Under the pieces are notes generated by a model. That model worked only from the letters and a program-made list of their open reading frames with translations. It did not search any database and had not been told where the DNA came from. From Gammaproteobacteria bacterium (GTDB lineage: Bacteria; Pseudomonadota; Gammaproteobacteria; Steroidobacterales; Steroidobacteraceae), in NCBI GenBank assembly GCA_025359565.1, contig JANYFY010000021.1, positions 56,377 through 120,376 of the forward strand: a stretch of 64,000 nt of DNA. The letters run 5' to 3'. The stretch's first letter is position 1. Every line of letters begins with the position of its first letter. Made by a program: the position numbers and the translations under genes. Positions 9,798 through 19,675 of this stretch are shown in pieces.

Positions 9798-12700
9798 GTG
9801 TCTGGCGTAAACCGCGACCCTGCCTTGCTGGAGTCAATTCTTTTTAGGGAGGAATTGAAGCGTCGTCCAACGCGAGCACCGGACTATGCAACAGACAGTC
9901 ATACGTTGGTTGCGCTAGCGCAGGCGCTCGCCGATTCACCACGCACTATTTTGCAACAACTAGCTGAGAAAACACTTGAAATACTTAAAGTCGGCTCGGC
10001 GGGTGTCACTTTACTGCTAGACCACGAAAAGCATTTCATCGCGCCTGCGATCAGCGATGAATGGCACCATCATATCGACGACGCGCATCGCGTCGAAGAA
10101 TCTCTGGTAGTACCTTTTTTTGTCAACGGAAAATCGATCGGCACTATTTGGGCGATCGCGCACGATGCTCATCGCAAGTTCGACGGGGAAGATTTACGGC
10201 AGCTTGAAAATCTGGGTAAATTTGCGTCCGCCGCGTATCAAGCACAGAGCACAGATACACCCGAAGAACGCAACTTAAGAACGCGCACTCGCGAGAATGC
10301 CTTGTGGGAATCGCAGCGCTACTTGAGATCTTCGCTCGATGCGCTGGCGGGGCATATGGCGAACTTAGACGAATCGGGGATGATTCTGGAAGTCAATGAA
10401 GCATGGCGCCAGTTCGCTGATCAGAATGGGTTCGCCGGCGCTGACTATGGCGTCGGTTCCAATTATCTGGAGAATTGCGGTCAGATCATTGGCCAAACGA
10501 GTGATGTTCAAATTTGTATTAACGGAATCAATGACGTCATCAGAGGACGGAAGACGCGATTCGAGATGGAGTATCCTTGTCACTCACCGGTGTTACGGCG
10601 CTGGTTCGTCATGCGAGTGAGTCGTTTTCAGAGTCCGGGACCTGTCAGGATCGTTATCGTGCACGACAACTGCACCGAACGAAGACTGGCCGAAAACACC
10701 TTGCGAGCGAGCGAGGAGTTCAACCGTAGTATTATTAATAGCAGCCCAGACTGTATTAAAGTGCTCGACCTCGATGGCAAGCTGCTCTCCATGTTAAGCG
10801 GACAAGCACTGCTTGGGATCGAAGACATTCGCCCGTTTGTGAACAAATCATGGGTCGATTTTTGGCACGACGAAGATCGTACGGCGGCGCAGACGGCGGT
10901 TGATGCAGCGGCGACAGGTGCGACGGCTAACTTCATTGGTTTTTTTCGCACTTTGCGAGGTGAGTTCAAATGGTGGGACGTGTCAATTTCGCCTATTCTC
11001 GGCGCAAATGGCAAAACCGAGCGACTCCTCGCCGTGTCGCGCGATGTCACGCAGCCCCAACGCGCGAAAATGAACCTAGCTTTTCTCGCTGCTATTAGCC
11101 TCGATCTGGTACTTTGGACGAATGTCGACGAAATGATGCATACAGTCGGTGCAAAAATTGCCACATATTTCGACCTGTCGATCTGCGCCTTTGTCGAGAT
11201 CGACGAAAAAGCGGAACAGGCGGTCATCAAGCATGAGTGGCATCGTGACGACGTCCCGGGGCTGGCGGGTACTTATCCTCTCGGTGAGTTTGCGGGGGTT
11301 GAATTCATTCGTGTCGCGAGCACGGGTGAAGCGATCGTGGTGGGCGATACCGCAACCGACCTACGTACAACTGATGGGAAGTTTTCGACTCTTAAAATCG
11401 CGTCGTTTATCTGCATGCCGCTCATCCGCGATCGCCAATGGCGCTTTGCGTTGTGCCTGTATCATTCGCTACCACATGAATGGCGCGAGGATGAAATCGA
11501 GCTTACACGTGAGTTGACCGCGCGCATTTGGACACGTATTGAGCGCTTGCGCGCGGAGAATGCGTTACGGATAAGCGAAGAGCAATACCGCAGTTTATTT
11601 AATTCGATGGATGAAGGTCTTTGCGTCATCGAACTCATTTTTGACGAACATGATAAGCCGGTCGATTTCCGATACTTGGAGGTGAATCCCGCCTTTCCGA
11701 AACATACTGGCATGCATAACGCCATGGGCAAACGGGTACGTGAATTAGTGCCAAATATTGAATCCAATTGGATTGACCTGTACGGCAAGGTCGTTACGAC
11801 GAGGATACCGGTTCACTACACGAATACGGTTCAGGGATTGAACGATCGATGCTTCGATATCAATGCTTTTCCGCTCGGAGATCCGGGAAGCCGAAAAGTG
11901 GGCGTCCTATTTACCGACATTACCGACCGCACCCGAACGGCTGAGGCGCTGCGCCAAAGCGAAGGGCGCTTCCGCGCCCTTTTTGATCACGGTCCGATTG
12001 CGATGTATTCGTGTGACGCATCGGGTAAGACGCTGGAATTTAATCGCGTCGCGGTGACTTTATGGGGACGAGAACCCAAGAGCGACGATACCGATGTACG
12101 CTTTCGCAGTGTGTTCAAACTCTATCGACCCGACGGAACGCCTGTCGTCTACGCCGAATCGCCGATGACACAGGTACTTGCTGGCAAAATACCCAGTGTC
12201 GCTGACACGGAACTGGTCATTGAGCGACCGGATGGTTCGCGCGTAACGGTCATCGCCAATACTGTCCCACTAAAAAACGAGGCGGGTGAAATCACTGGCG
12301 CATTGAATTGTTTTTATGATATTACCGAGCGCAGTCTGCTTGAAAAGAAAACCCTGGAGCAAGCAAATGCCTTAGCCGACCTCAGCCGGCGTAAAGACGA
12401 ATTTCTCGCGATGCTGAGTCACGAGCTGCGCAATCCGCTTGCACCGATCTCCAATGCAGTGCAACTGCTGCGACTGCAGGAAAATGAGGATCCCGTGCAA
12501 CAACGGGCGCGCCTTATTATCGAGCGCCAGGACGGTCAACTGACTCACCTTATTGACGATCTGATGGAGGTGTCGCGTATTACTACGGGACGCATCCATT
12601 TACGCGCTAAGCACGTGACAATCAACGCCATCGCGGAAAATGCAATCGAGACGGCTCGCCCGTTAATTAACAAACAACGACTTACACTCGAAATATCGGT

Positions 12701-13073
12701 CGCGGCAGCGCCTATTTTTTTAAACGCCGACGCCGGTCGTCTAGAGCAAGTAGTGGTGAATCTACTCGCCAATGCGGCTAAATATACGGAGCCAGGTGGA
12801 CACATATGGCTCTCTGCTCAACAAGAAGGCAACGATGCCGTCGTGCGCGTACGCGATACCGGCGTCGGTATCTCTGCCGAATTACTGCCACAGGTATTCG
12901 ATCTTTTTACGCAGGCCGACCGATCAATGGATCGCTCGCAAGGCGGGCTGGGTATTGGCCTGTCTCTTGTAAAGCGGCTGGTCGAAATGCATAAAGGTAG
13001 CGTGACGGCATATAGCACTTTGGGTAAGGCAGCGAATTCGTGGTTCGTATCCCTGTGGCGCAAGGCTCCCTAG
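9798..13073 (+). CDS. multi-PAS/GAF sensor histidine kinase
   Basis: A 1091-residue cytoplasmic-looking sensor kinase without obvious membrane helices. In order it shows a GAF-like domain (about 35-155), two PAS domains (about 170-300 and 305-430), a second GAF (about 430-590), two further PAS domains (about 600-720 and 725-855), a HisKA domain with phosphoacceptor His875 in MLSHELRNPL, and an HATPase_c domain with NLLANAAKYT, DTGVGI and GLGIGLSLV. The start is GTG 9798, placed right after a stop codon. The receiver-domain gene begins just beyond its stop, so the two form a two-component pair. The signal is unknown. Confidence 0.92.
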   Translation: MSGVNRDPALLESILFREELKRRPTRAPDYATDSHTLVALAQALADSPRTILQQLAEKTLEILKVGSAGVTLLLDHEKHFIAPAISDEWHHHIDDAHRVEESLVVPFFVNGKSIGTIWAIAHDAHRKFDGEDLRQLENLGKFASAAYQAQSTDTPEERNLRTRTRENALWESQRYLRSSLDALAGHMANLDESGMILEVNEAWRQFADQNGFAGADYGVGSNYLENCGQIIGQTSDVQICINGINDVIRGRKTRFEMEYPCHSPVLRRWFVMRVSRFQSPGPVRIVIVHDNCTERRLAENTLRASEEFNRSIINSSPDCIKVLDLDGKLLSMLSGQALLGIEDIRPFVNKSWVDFWHDEDRTAAQTAVDAAATGATANFIGFFRTLRGEFKWWDVSISPILGANGKTERLLAVSRDVTQPQRAKMNLAFLAAISLDLVLWTNVDEMMHTVGAKIATYFDLSICAFVEIDEKAEQAVIKHEWHRDDVPGLAGTYPLGEFAGVEFIRVASTGEAIVVGDTATDLRTTDGKFSTLKIASFICMPLIRDRQWRFALCLYHSLPHEWREDEIELTRELTARIWTRIERLRAENALRISEEQYRSLFNSMDEGLCVIELIFDEHDKPVDFRYLEVNPAFPKHTGMHNAMGKRVRELVPNIESNWIDLYGKVVTTRIPVHYTNTVQGLNDRCFDINAFPLGDPGSRKVGVLFTDITDRTRTAEALRQSEGRFRALFDHGPIAMYSCDASGKTLEFNRVAVTLWGREPKSDDTDVRFRSVFKLYRPDGTPVVYAESPMTQVLAGKIPSVADTELVIERPDGSRVTVIANTVPLKNEAGEITGALNCFYDITERSLLEKKTLEQANALADLSRRKDEFLAMLSHELRNPLAPISNAVQLLRLQENEDPVQQRARLIIERQDGQLTHLIDDLMEVSRITTGRIHLRAKHVTINAIAENAIETARPLINKQRLTLEISVAAAPIFLNADAGRLEQVVVNLLANAAKYTEPGGHIWLSAQQEGNDAVVRVRDTGVGISAELLPQVFDLFTQADRSMDRSQGGLGIGLSLVKRLVEMHKGSVTAYSTLGKAANSWFVSLWRKAP

Positions 13074-13078
13074 TATTG

Positions 13079-13483
13079 GTGAGTGAATCGATTCAAACTG
13101 AGCCGACCCTCACTCCCAATTTGCGTATCCTAGTAGTAGACGATAGTGTAGACGCGGCCGAAACTTTAGCTATGTTGTTGCAACTGTCCGGGCACGAGGT
13201 TCGAACTGCTCACGACGGCTTAGCCGCAATAGGCGCTGCAATAGAATTTTTACCCAATGTCGTGTTGCTGGACATCGGCCTGCCGGGAATGAACGGATTT
13301 GAGGTGGCCAAGCGGCTTCGCCAGGAACCTGCGTTCGCGAACCCTCTACTGGTTGCGATGACCGGATATGGAGAAGCGCTTGCCCGTCAGCGTTCTAAGG
13401 AAGCCGGTTTTGATCACCACCTTGTGAAGCCGGTTGACTTTGAAAAAGTGGAAGCAATATTAGCGAGCGCCGGGAAACTATAA
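13079..13483 (+). CDS. single-domain response regulator (receiver only)
   Basis: A receiver (REC) domain with VVDDS for metal binding, phosphoacceptor Asp65 in VVLLDIGLPGMNGFE and the conserved Lys in HHLVKPVDF. There is no output domain. I prefer GTG 13079, just after the kinase stop. An upstream GTG at 13040 would overlap the kinase by 34 bp. It probably receives phosphate from the adjacent kinase, which has no fused receiver. Confidence 0.9.
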   Translation: MSESIQTEPTLTPNLRILVVDDSVDAAETLAMLLQLSGHEVRTAHDGLAAIGAAIEFLPNVVLLDIGLPGMNGFEVAKRLRQEPAFANPLLVAMTGYGEALARQRSKEAGFDHHLVKPVDFEKVEAILASAGKL

Positions 13484-13497
13484 ATTTGCGGATTGGG

Positions 13498-13529
13498 CCA
13501 CATCAACTATATGTTGAGTGGGTTTCTTT
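13498..13529 (+). terminator. possible rho-independent terminator after the two-component pair
   Basis: An inverted repeat CCACATCAAC (13498-13507) and GTTGAGTGG (13513-13521) pairs with one bulged base across a five-base loop and is followed by the T-rich GTTTCTTT. It sits 15 bp after the receiver gene stop. The T tract is imperfect. Confidence 0.45.
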
Positions 13530-13707
13530 GACGAACAAGCCGTGAACAGTTGTCTGGGATAAAAAAATTGATGGCGCAGGCCGGAGTTGTTCAGACCATC
13601 ACTTTCCGGAGCATCAGTTCAACCGGATGGATCGATGGCGATAATTCGGGCACCAGTAGCATCAAGATCTGCCGGTGCCCACTCAGAATTGCCTGACACC
13701 CGAGCGA

Positions 13708-15876
13708 CTACTCTTTGGGCCGGTCGATGCCCTTGAGTGCTCGCGCGAGCTTAAAGAACACTTCGGTATTGTCGTACACCCCGGTGAATTGATACGCACC
13801 TCGCCCGTAGGCCGACAGTGGCACATCCGATGCGGTGTGGGTGGCTTGATTGCCACCGCTGGTCAACGATGTCTGGCCTGCAATGAAAACACCCACATAG
13901 CCCGAGACGCCCGATGCATTAGAACCCAGCGTATTCGTGGCGCTACTGTTGCGACTGCCCGGATTGCCGGGGTATCCAGACAAGCTACTATGTGGGTTCC
14001 CCGATCCTAACGCAGCGAATGGCTGCTGTACGTCTTGGGTTGGCTGAGGATTGGTGAGCCAAGTTTCATAGCGATCCGCATTCGCACCGTAACCAATCAG
14101 AACCTTACCCGTGATATCAGTGGCGACAGCTCCTGAAATTACACCCGGGTAGCCATCTGAACCGATAGTGTACTTAGGGAAACCTGCCGCCTGATAATTA
14201 CCCACCACCGCATCGCGCTGGGCCGTAGTGGTGTGATCTGGTCCTTGGGCGAGCGCTAGTAGTTGAGCAGGCGATTTAGTTGAGGCACCAATGATGGAAG
14301 CCCCTGAGCACTCGTGATCTGCGGTAACGATAACTAATGTATCCGGGTGAGCCGCAGCAAAATCTTTGGCTTTTTGCACCGCGCGGTCGAATTCCAATAC
14401 CTCAAGCATCCAACGATCACTGTCCATCAAATGGGCTTGCTTATCGATTGATGCACCCTCAGCCATCAAGATAAAGCCATTAGGATTCTTAGACAGAACA
14501 TTGAGCGCCACATCGGTCATTTCATCAAGCATCGGCTGGTCAGGGAAACCGTAGTCGCTGACCACCGAAGAGGTGCCACGGCGGCCGCCAATCTTGTCGT
14601 ATGCTACATTCATATTAGAGAACGAGAATAGCCCCAGCAATTTTGATGCAGCCGGTCCACTCGCCATGAGGGTAGTTTTATCGGGAACGTAAGTGAACCC
14701 GGCACTAGCAAAATCCGCAATGAGGTCACGATTGTTGTCCAATGCGCCTACTGCACTGGCCGGTAAACCCCAACCGTTCACGATGTCGTTCGGCAATACA
14801 TAATCGGTCGAAGTACGCCGCTGCGAACCATTGGTGATGTTATATACACTCGCCGATGGCTGGATAACGTTGCTCGCATTCGGCAAGAACCACTTGCGCC
14901 CGCCGCCCATGAGAACCGTAAGTCCCGCTGTGGTAGCCGACTCGTCCAGATACTGGTCGACGATCCCGCTGCCCTCACCACGATTGCCGGTGTGTACCGC
15001 GTTAGCAGCGGGCGTTGCATCAAAGACATCAGCCGTAGTAACCAAGCCCAGTGAAGTACCTTTGGTGCGGTGCATGTATTCAGACAAATATTCGATACGC
15101 GGATTGTCAAAGGCATTGGTGGTATCGTCCGGCCATACACCCTCCTGCCCGCTGTTCGCTTTGTTACCGTTAACATAGTTGGCCATGCCCGGCGCGGAAT
15201 CCGTGATGATAGTGTCAAGTGACGCAGTCATTACTAAACCGGTGTAGGGAAAAGTATCCATCGCCAGTTTTCCTTGCGCCTTACCCTGAGCATACCCTTT
15301 CGCCATGATGCGCCCCGCCGTGCGATGGGCTATGCCCATACCATCGCCCAGCATGATAATGATGTTCTTGACGGGGCGACCCTCGGCATCCAATCTAACC
15401 ACTTCAAAATTGCCTTGGCTGGAGGTGGCAGAGGTCAGCGCGCCGGTGGCAATATCCGACTCGGTAGCCACCGCCGTTAAAATATGTACGCCCGGCGATG
15501 GGTTTGAATAACCCCGCAGCGAAACTACCGCGCTGTTAGGTGCAAGTCCTGCAACAAGACCGCTGGTCACAACGCTGGTGTTAGCGCCCGTTGCCGCGGT
15601 GATCACACCGAGAAATCTCCCGTCGACTAAAAATTCAACATTGGATATTTGATTGTTGGTGGAAGGCTGTACAGTGGCTTGAATATCGAAACGCTGGCCC
15701 GCTATGAAACGAGAAGTTATCGGGGTTCCCGGAGCCTGTACATTAAGGGAGAATAATTCGCTCGGTGGCGTAAGACGTGAAATGGTAGGGGTCGCCGTTG
15801 CGGTTAATGCTGACCCTACAAGAACTAGCGTCATAACCGCACGCAGCCGCTTGCGATTAAGAATTTGAATTGACAT
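13708..15876 (-). CDS. exported alkaline phosphatase with N-terminal Ig-like domain
   Basis: A 722-residue protein. A signal peptide (residues 1-about 29, ending TATA) is followed by an Ig-like region (about 30-165) and an alkaline phosphatase superfamily domain. The latter shows IIIMLGDGMG (metal binding), TDSAPGMANY (nucleophile Ser), VHTGNRG and VIVTADHECSG. It would hydrolyse phosphomonoesters in the periplasm or outside the cell with Zn/Mg. A good Shine-Dalgarno sequence (AGGAG) lies six bases upstream of ATG 15876, inside the end of the preceding gene, so the two genes form an operon. I see no Pho box. Confidence 0.93.
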   Translation of the reverse strand: MSIQILNRKRLRAVMTLVLVGSALTATATPTISRLTPPSELFSLNVQAPGTPITSRFIAGQRFDIQATVQPSTNNQISNVEFLVDGRFLGVITAATGANTSVVTSGLVAGLAPNSAVVSLRGYSNPSPGVHILTAVATESDIATGALTSATSSQGNFEVVRLDAEGRPVKNIIIMLGDGMGIAHRTAGRIMAKGYAQGKAQGKLAMDTFPYTGLVMTASLDTIITDSAPGMANYVNGNKANSGQEGVWPDDTTNAFDNPRIEYLSEYMHRTKGTSLGLVTTADVFDATPAANAVHTGNRGEGSGIVDQYLDESATTAGLTVLMGGGRKWFLPNASNVIQPSASVYNITNGSQRRTSTDYVLPNDIVNGWGLPASAVGALDNNRDLIADFASAGFTYVPDKTTLMASGPAASKLLGLFSFSNMNVAYDKIGGRRGTSSVVSDYGFPDQPMLDEMTDVALNVLSKNPNGFILMAEGASIDKQAHLMDSDRWMLEVLEFDRAVQKAKDFAAAHPDTLVIVTADHECSGASIIGASTKSPAQLLALAQGPDHTTTAQRDAVVGNYQAAGFPKYTIGSDGYPGVISGAVATDITGKVLIGYGANADRYETWLTNPQPTQDVQQPFAALGSGNPHSSLSGYPGNPGSRNSSATNTLGSNASGVSGYVGVFIAGQTSLTSGGNQATHTASDVPLSAYGRGAYQFTGVYDNTEVFFKLARALKGIDRPKE

Positions 15877-15878
15877 GT

Positions 15879-16442
15879 TTAGCTCCTAGGTTGTGCAAGT
15901 AAAGATAGGGGAATGAGCTGCGGTGATTTCTTGGAATTCGTCGCAAGCTTTAAGGCTGCGATAGCGCGAGCGGGGGCTGGGTCCAGAATCAATCGGACAA
16001 ACGACACATGACCATCGCTCTCATTTTGTGCGCCCAATTGCAGCGTACCCACTAATTTGATTAAAGCGGGGATATAGGGAACATCTGCGGTAGCGGGCTT
16101 TAATATATGCACAAATACTGCACCGGGGGCTAGGTCGTCGGATAAGCTCTCGTCCTCGTCTCCTAGCTGCAGCGGCATCGCGGCAAATACGAACACCCCC
16201 GGGGTCGGAATATGCTGGCGTACCATGAAGCCGACGAGGCAGATCTTTTTACCATTGAGCGCAATCAGCTTGTCGGTAGGCTCAAGACCACGAGGTCCCA
16301 CCGGCATTTTAAAAAATTCTTGAAACTTGATATTAGCGACGCCGGGTGCCGCGCAAGCCGCTCGGGCAGCATGAAATGGCAAAAGCAAGGCAGCGCACAG
16401 CCCAATAGAAAACATGAAATATTTCAAACAGCTCTGATTCAT
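15879..16442 (-). CDS. exported protein of unknown function, DUF3299-like
   Basis: A 187-residue protein with a clear signal peptide (cleavage near AARAACA, residue about 28). The middle contains LNGKKICLVGFMVRQ and FVHILKP, which resembles the short periplasmic DUF3299-type proteins whose core is a 'dG-k-V-l-GFmvP' strand. The match is by eye only. It is the upstream partner of the alkaline phosphatase gene, with 2 bp between stop and start, suggesting a shared function in the cell envelope or in phosphate scavenging. Confidence 0.6.
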   Translation of the reverse strand: MNQSCLKYFMFSIGLCAALLLPFHAARAACAAPGVANIKFQEFFKMPVGPRGLEPTDKLIALNGKKICLVGFMVRQHIPTPGVFVFAAMPLQLGDEDESLSDDLAPGAVFVHILKPATADVPYIPALIKLVGTLQLGAQNESDGHVSFVRLILDPAPARAIAALKLATNSKKSPQLIPLSLLAQPRS

Positions 16443-16650
16443 GACCTATGCTTCATCATGGCTTGCGCCCTGCAGATTCGATTGGTTAATCGGCTATACA
16501 GTTGAACAAGCTACCGGGAATTAATTGCAGAAAAATGACGGGGCTGTGTCAATTGATGTCACATCCGGGGAATTCAACGTCCGAAAACGGCGCGATTCAG
16601 GGCTTGAATCGGGTGATAATGAGGGCGTCGAATTTCATATTGGGTGGGTG

Positions 16651-17121
16651 ATGAGTTCTTTCCAAATAGTCGGCCTTTCTTTTGAACCGTTTGCGCCACT
16701 GTTTGATCTTTCTGACTCAGCGCTTTCGAAGATCAATATGCGTCGCGTTGTCGCCACCGAAAACCCCGGCTATCCGTGCCGTGTTAGTCTCACCGATGCG
16801 AAAATTGGTGACGAACTTCTACTGCTTCCCTTCGAGCATCAACCTGCAAGTTCGCCGTACAAGGCGTCAGGTCCAATCTTCGTACGTAGGGCAGCGGTGC
16901 AGGCCAAGATCGACCCCGGCGGGATTCCAGACTATGTCGGTAGTCGTTTAATGTCCGTACGCGCGTACGACAAGGCGCATCTAATGACTGACGCTATGGT
17001 GTGTGCAGGCAGTGAAACAGCGACCGCGATTTTAAAAATGTTCAGCACTGATGACGTCGCCTATATTCACTTGCACAACGCCAATCGTGGATGCTTCTCA
17101 TGCACCGTGAAGCGCGCGTAG
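16651..17121 (+). CDS. DUF1203 family protein
   Basis: A 156-residue protein beginning MSSFQIVGLSFEPFAPLFDLSD, with PGYPCRVSLTDAKIGDELLLLPFEHQP, GPIFVRR, LMSVRAYD and a C-terminal YIHLHNANRGCFSCTVKR. This is the standard sequence layout of DUF1203. The function of the family is unknown. The ATG at 16651 is chosen because the upstream 42 codons in frame are not conserved-looking. It lies 43 bp before the truncated hemoglobin remnant. Confidence 0.88.
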   Translation: MSSFQIVGLSFEPFAPLFDLSDSALSKINMRRVVATENPGYPCRVSLTDAKIGDELLLLPFEHQPASSPYKASGPIFVRRAAVQAKIDPGGIPDYVGSRLMSVRAYDKAHLMTDAMVCAGSETATAILKMFSTDDVAYIHLHNANRGCFSCTVKRA

Positions 17122-17164
17122 CTAAGCAAGTGCCCGCGCGCCAACGCATGAAGGATGTGAAGCA

Positions 17165-17682
17165 ATGAGCGAGACCTCTGGGACCGAGAGAACAATTCCA
17201 ACGCTATACGACTGGCTTGGCGGCATTGAGCCGTTGAACAGATTGACGATACGTTTTTATGAACACGTCAAAGCCGATATGCTGCTCGCGCCCATTTTCG
17301 CCCATATGAGCCCCGAGCACCCTGGCCACGTGGCCGCATTTCTTGCTGAAGTTTTAGGCGGACCGACGGGGTATTCAGAACATCATGGCGGCCACCCCCA
17401 CATGATCAGGCAGCATCTTAATCGCCATCTAACACAGGATCAGCGACAGCGTTGGGTACCCTGCTGTTGGAGACTGCGGATGAGCTCCGCCTTCCGGATG
17501 ACCCGGAATTCAGGTCGGCGCTGGTCGGATATTTGGAGTGGGGCTCGCGGCTCGCCGTCATCAATTCCCAGCCCGGCGTTAAGGCGGAAGAAGACTCGCC
17601 TATGCCCAAATGGGGCTGGGGCGAGGTGAAGGGTGTCGTACACAGGTTGAGAGCTGGTATGGCCGGCGTGCTCCTACCATAA
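17165..17682 (+). pseudogene. group II truncated hemoglobin, broken by a one-base deletion
   Basis: The first about 97 residues read as a group II truncated hemoglobin: TLYDWLGGIEPLNRLTIRFYEHV, LAPIFAHMSPEHPGHVAAFLAEVLGGP and HPHMIRQHLNRHL. After RQRWV the frame breaks near 17458. The next frame then gives LLLETADELRLPDDPEFRSA, then VGYLEWGSRLA, and ends with PMPKWGWGEVKGVVH, the expected C-terminus of the same family. Adding one base after GTA (17456-17458) restores an uninterrupted protein. The gene is therefore either a recent pseudogene or affected by a sequencing error. An intact protein would bind heme and O2. Confidence 0.85.
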
Positions 17683-17780
17683 GAGCCCAAATCCCAGTCT
17701 CTCCAAGGACTTACAAGCGGACTTCCATTAGGTCACGCCATTCCTGTAAATATTCATAACTTCATGATATACATGATTTT

Positions 17781-19031
17781 ATGACGAAACGACGTGCGGA
17801 CATTAAAGCGGACATAGCAGCGGTCACTGATCGCGGCGAAAACGTGTCCGCAATGGAGCCCATGCTTATCGGTGAAACCGCGAAGGAACGCGGTGAATTG
17901 ACCGATCTGGCCGTCGATCTCGCCGCGCGCGCGGCCGGATTCCGGCGCAGTTTACCCGACGGCGTGCGCGGGGCGCTGGCTGACCTCGTGCGCGCCATGA
18001 ATTGCTATTACAGCAATTTGATCGAAGGTCATGACACGCATCCGATCGATATCGAGCGGGCGTTGAAGAAGGATTACAGCAAAGACCCGCGCCAGCGCGA
18101 TTTGCAGCACGAGGCGCAAGCGCACATCGCGGTTCAGCAATGGATCGATGGCGGCGGCTTGACCGGCCGCACCATGGCAATGGACAGCATCCAAGAAATC
18201 CATCGCCGCTTTTGCGACCTACTGCCGGAAGCCCTGCTGTGGGTCGAGAACCCGGATACGAAGGAGCGGCTTAAAGTTGTTCCGGGCGAATTGCGCGGGC
18301 GCGACGTGAAGGTCGGCCACCATGTTTCGATCAGTCCGGGCGCGGTGCCACGATTTCTTGGGCAGTTTGAACGGTCCTTCAGTAACCTGGGCAAAACAGA
18401 CGCTATTCTGAGCGCCGCCGCCGCACATCATCGACTGCTCTGGATTCATCCGTTCCTCGACGGCAATGGCCGCGTCGCACGGCTGATGTCGCATGCGAGC
18501 CTGTTGGAAGCCCTCGACACCGGCGGCATCTGGTCGGCGGCACGCGGTTTAGCGCGCAATGTCGCGGCCTACAAAGGCCATCTCGCCAATTGCGATCTGC
18601 CGCGCCGCAACGATCTCGATGGCCGCGGTAACCTCAGCCAGGAAACCTTGGTGGCGTTCACGCGCTTTTTCCTGGAAACCTGCATCGATCAGATACGCTT
18701 CATGGAGGAACTCGTGCAGCCGGACCGGCTGCGCGCCCGTATCCTTCTGTGGACCGAAGAAGAAATTCGCCTCGACCTGCTGCCGCCAAAATCGGGCAAT
18801 ATCTTGGAGGCCGTGCTTTATCGCGGTGAATTACCGCGCGGTGATGCCGCGCAGCTGGTGGCTACGGGGGAGCGGCAGGCGCGGCGAATAGTTGCTGCCT
18901 TGATCGGAAAGGGTGTGCTGACATCGGAAAGCGCGCGCGCGCCATTGCGGCTCGCCTTCCCCGCCGCGCTGGCGCCACGTTGGATGCCTGGCTTATTCCC
19001 GGAAAAGTCAGCCGTGCCGTCACGTTCGTAA
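17781..19031 (+). CDS. Fic family protein with N-terminal inhibitory helix motif
   Basis: A 416-residue Fic protein. The catalytic motif HPFLDGNGRVARL begins at His223 and is complete (HxFxDGNGRxxR). An inhibitory motif SNLIEG at residues 78-83 fits the [S/T]xxxE[G/N] consensus of class II Fic proteins, in which the glutamate blocks the ATP gamma-phosphate site. The C-terminal about 90 residues look like a winged-helix segment. The family AMPylates protein targets, or removes AMP when the inhibitory helix is present. No dedicated antitoxin gene is adjacent, which fits self-inhibition. The target is unknown. Confidence 0.92.
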   Translation: MTKRRADIKADIAAVTDRGENVSAMEPMLIGETAKERGELTDLAVDLAARAAGFRRSLPDGVRGALADLVRAMNCYYSNLIEGHDTHPIDIERALKKDYSKDPRQRDLQHEAQAHIAVQQWIDGGGLTGRTMAMDSIQEIHRRFCDLLPEALLWVENPDTKERLKVVPGELRGRDVKVGHHVSISPGAVPRFLGQFERSFSNLGKTDAILSAAAAHHRLLWIHPFLDGNGRVARLMSHASLLEALDTGGIWSAARGLARNVAAYKGHLANCDLPRRNDLDGRGNLSQETLVAFTRFFLETCIDQIRFMEELVQPDRLRARILLWTEEEIRLDLLPPKSGNILEAVLYRGELPRGDAAQLVATGERQARRIVAALIGKGVLTSESARAPLRLAFPAALAPRWMPGLFPEKSAVPSRS

Positions 19032-19159
19032 TGACATTGCGCCTGTTGACCGTACTCTACTCGCTAGAGCGTCGACTGGAACTGTTCGGGAATGCAAGCT
19101 TTGTCCTCGATAGCCAGAATTTTCACGTCATCATCCGCTACTCCAACCCAACAAAGAGC

Positions 19160-19420
19160 TCATTGGTCGTATTCAAAATTAGCGGGCTTGAGCTTCTTCG
19201 ACGAGCCCAACGCATATACGACGCCCACATACATGATCCGTCCGTGCACGAATCGCGAGTAGTCCTGCGTGAAAGTCGTTGTCGTGGCGACGCGCACGTA
19301 CCGCTGGCCGTTGAAAAGGTCGGCAACCGTCCGCCTGGGCCCGTGCTCGAGTGGGTCTGCCGTGAGAACCCGGACTACTTGGATCTCGCCGAAGATCGTC
19401 TTGAGATGAATCCGAGGCAC
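19160..19420 (-). pseudogene. C-terminal remnant of a TonB-dependent receptor
   Basis: The minus strand reads DLFNGQRYVRV, TTTTFTQDYSRF and VHGRIMYVGVVYALGSSKKLKPANFEYDQ with short intervening residues, then stop. This resembles the last beta-strands and tail of long Oar-type TonB-dependent receptors. The start of the gene is missing: upstream sequence on this strand is unrelated and soon reaches Tn3-like sequence on the other strand. Assignment is by eye. Confidence 0.5.
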
Positions 19421-19423
19421 TGA

Positions 19424-19675
19424 TGCGCCTAAATGGCCTCAAATTGTAGCTTCGCTCCCAATGGGCCAAGATCGAGGATGTAATGCAGGCCGTCGCCGAT
19501 GCCCTGAGCCTGCTCGCCAACATAGTCATGGCCTGGAACACCGCGAAAATGTAGGCGATCTTCGACCGCTGGACCCGCCTGACCTCAACGCCCCGCATCG
19601 CACCTGACTCGACATCATCGGATCATTTCACCCTCGCGCCGGCACGACGTGGTTAACGGCGTGCTTACGGCTATT
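19424..19675 (+). mobile_element. decayed Tn3-family transposase fragment
   Basis: Plus-strand translation from about 19467 gives KIEDVMQAVADALSLLANIV, then MAWNTAKM, an internal TAG stop at about 19555, and AIFDRWTR. This is the conserved C-terminal helix region of Tn3-family TnpA proteins, in which the usual residue at the stop position is glutamine (CAG). The reading frame collapses further on. No terminal inverted repeats or resolvase gene are visible, so this is a relic. Confidence 0.6.
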
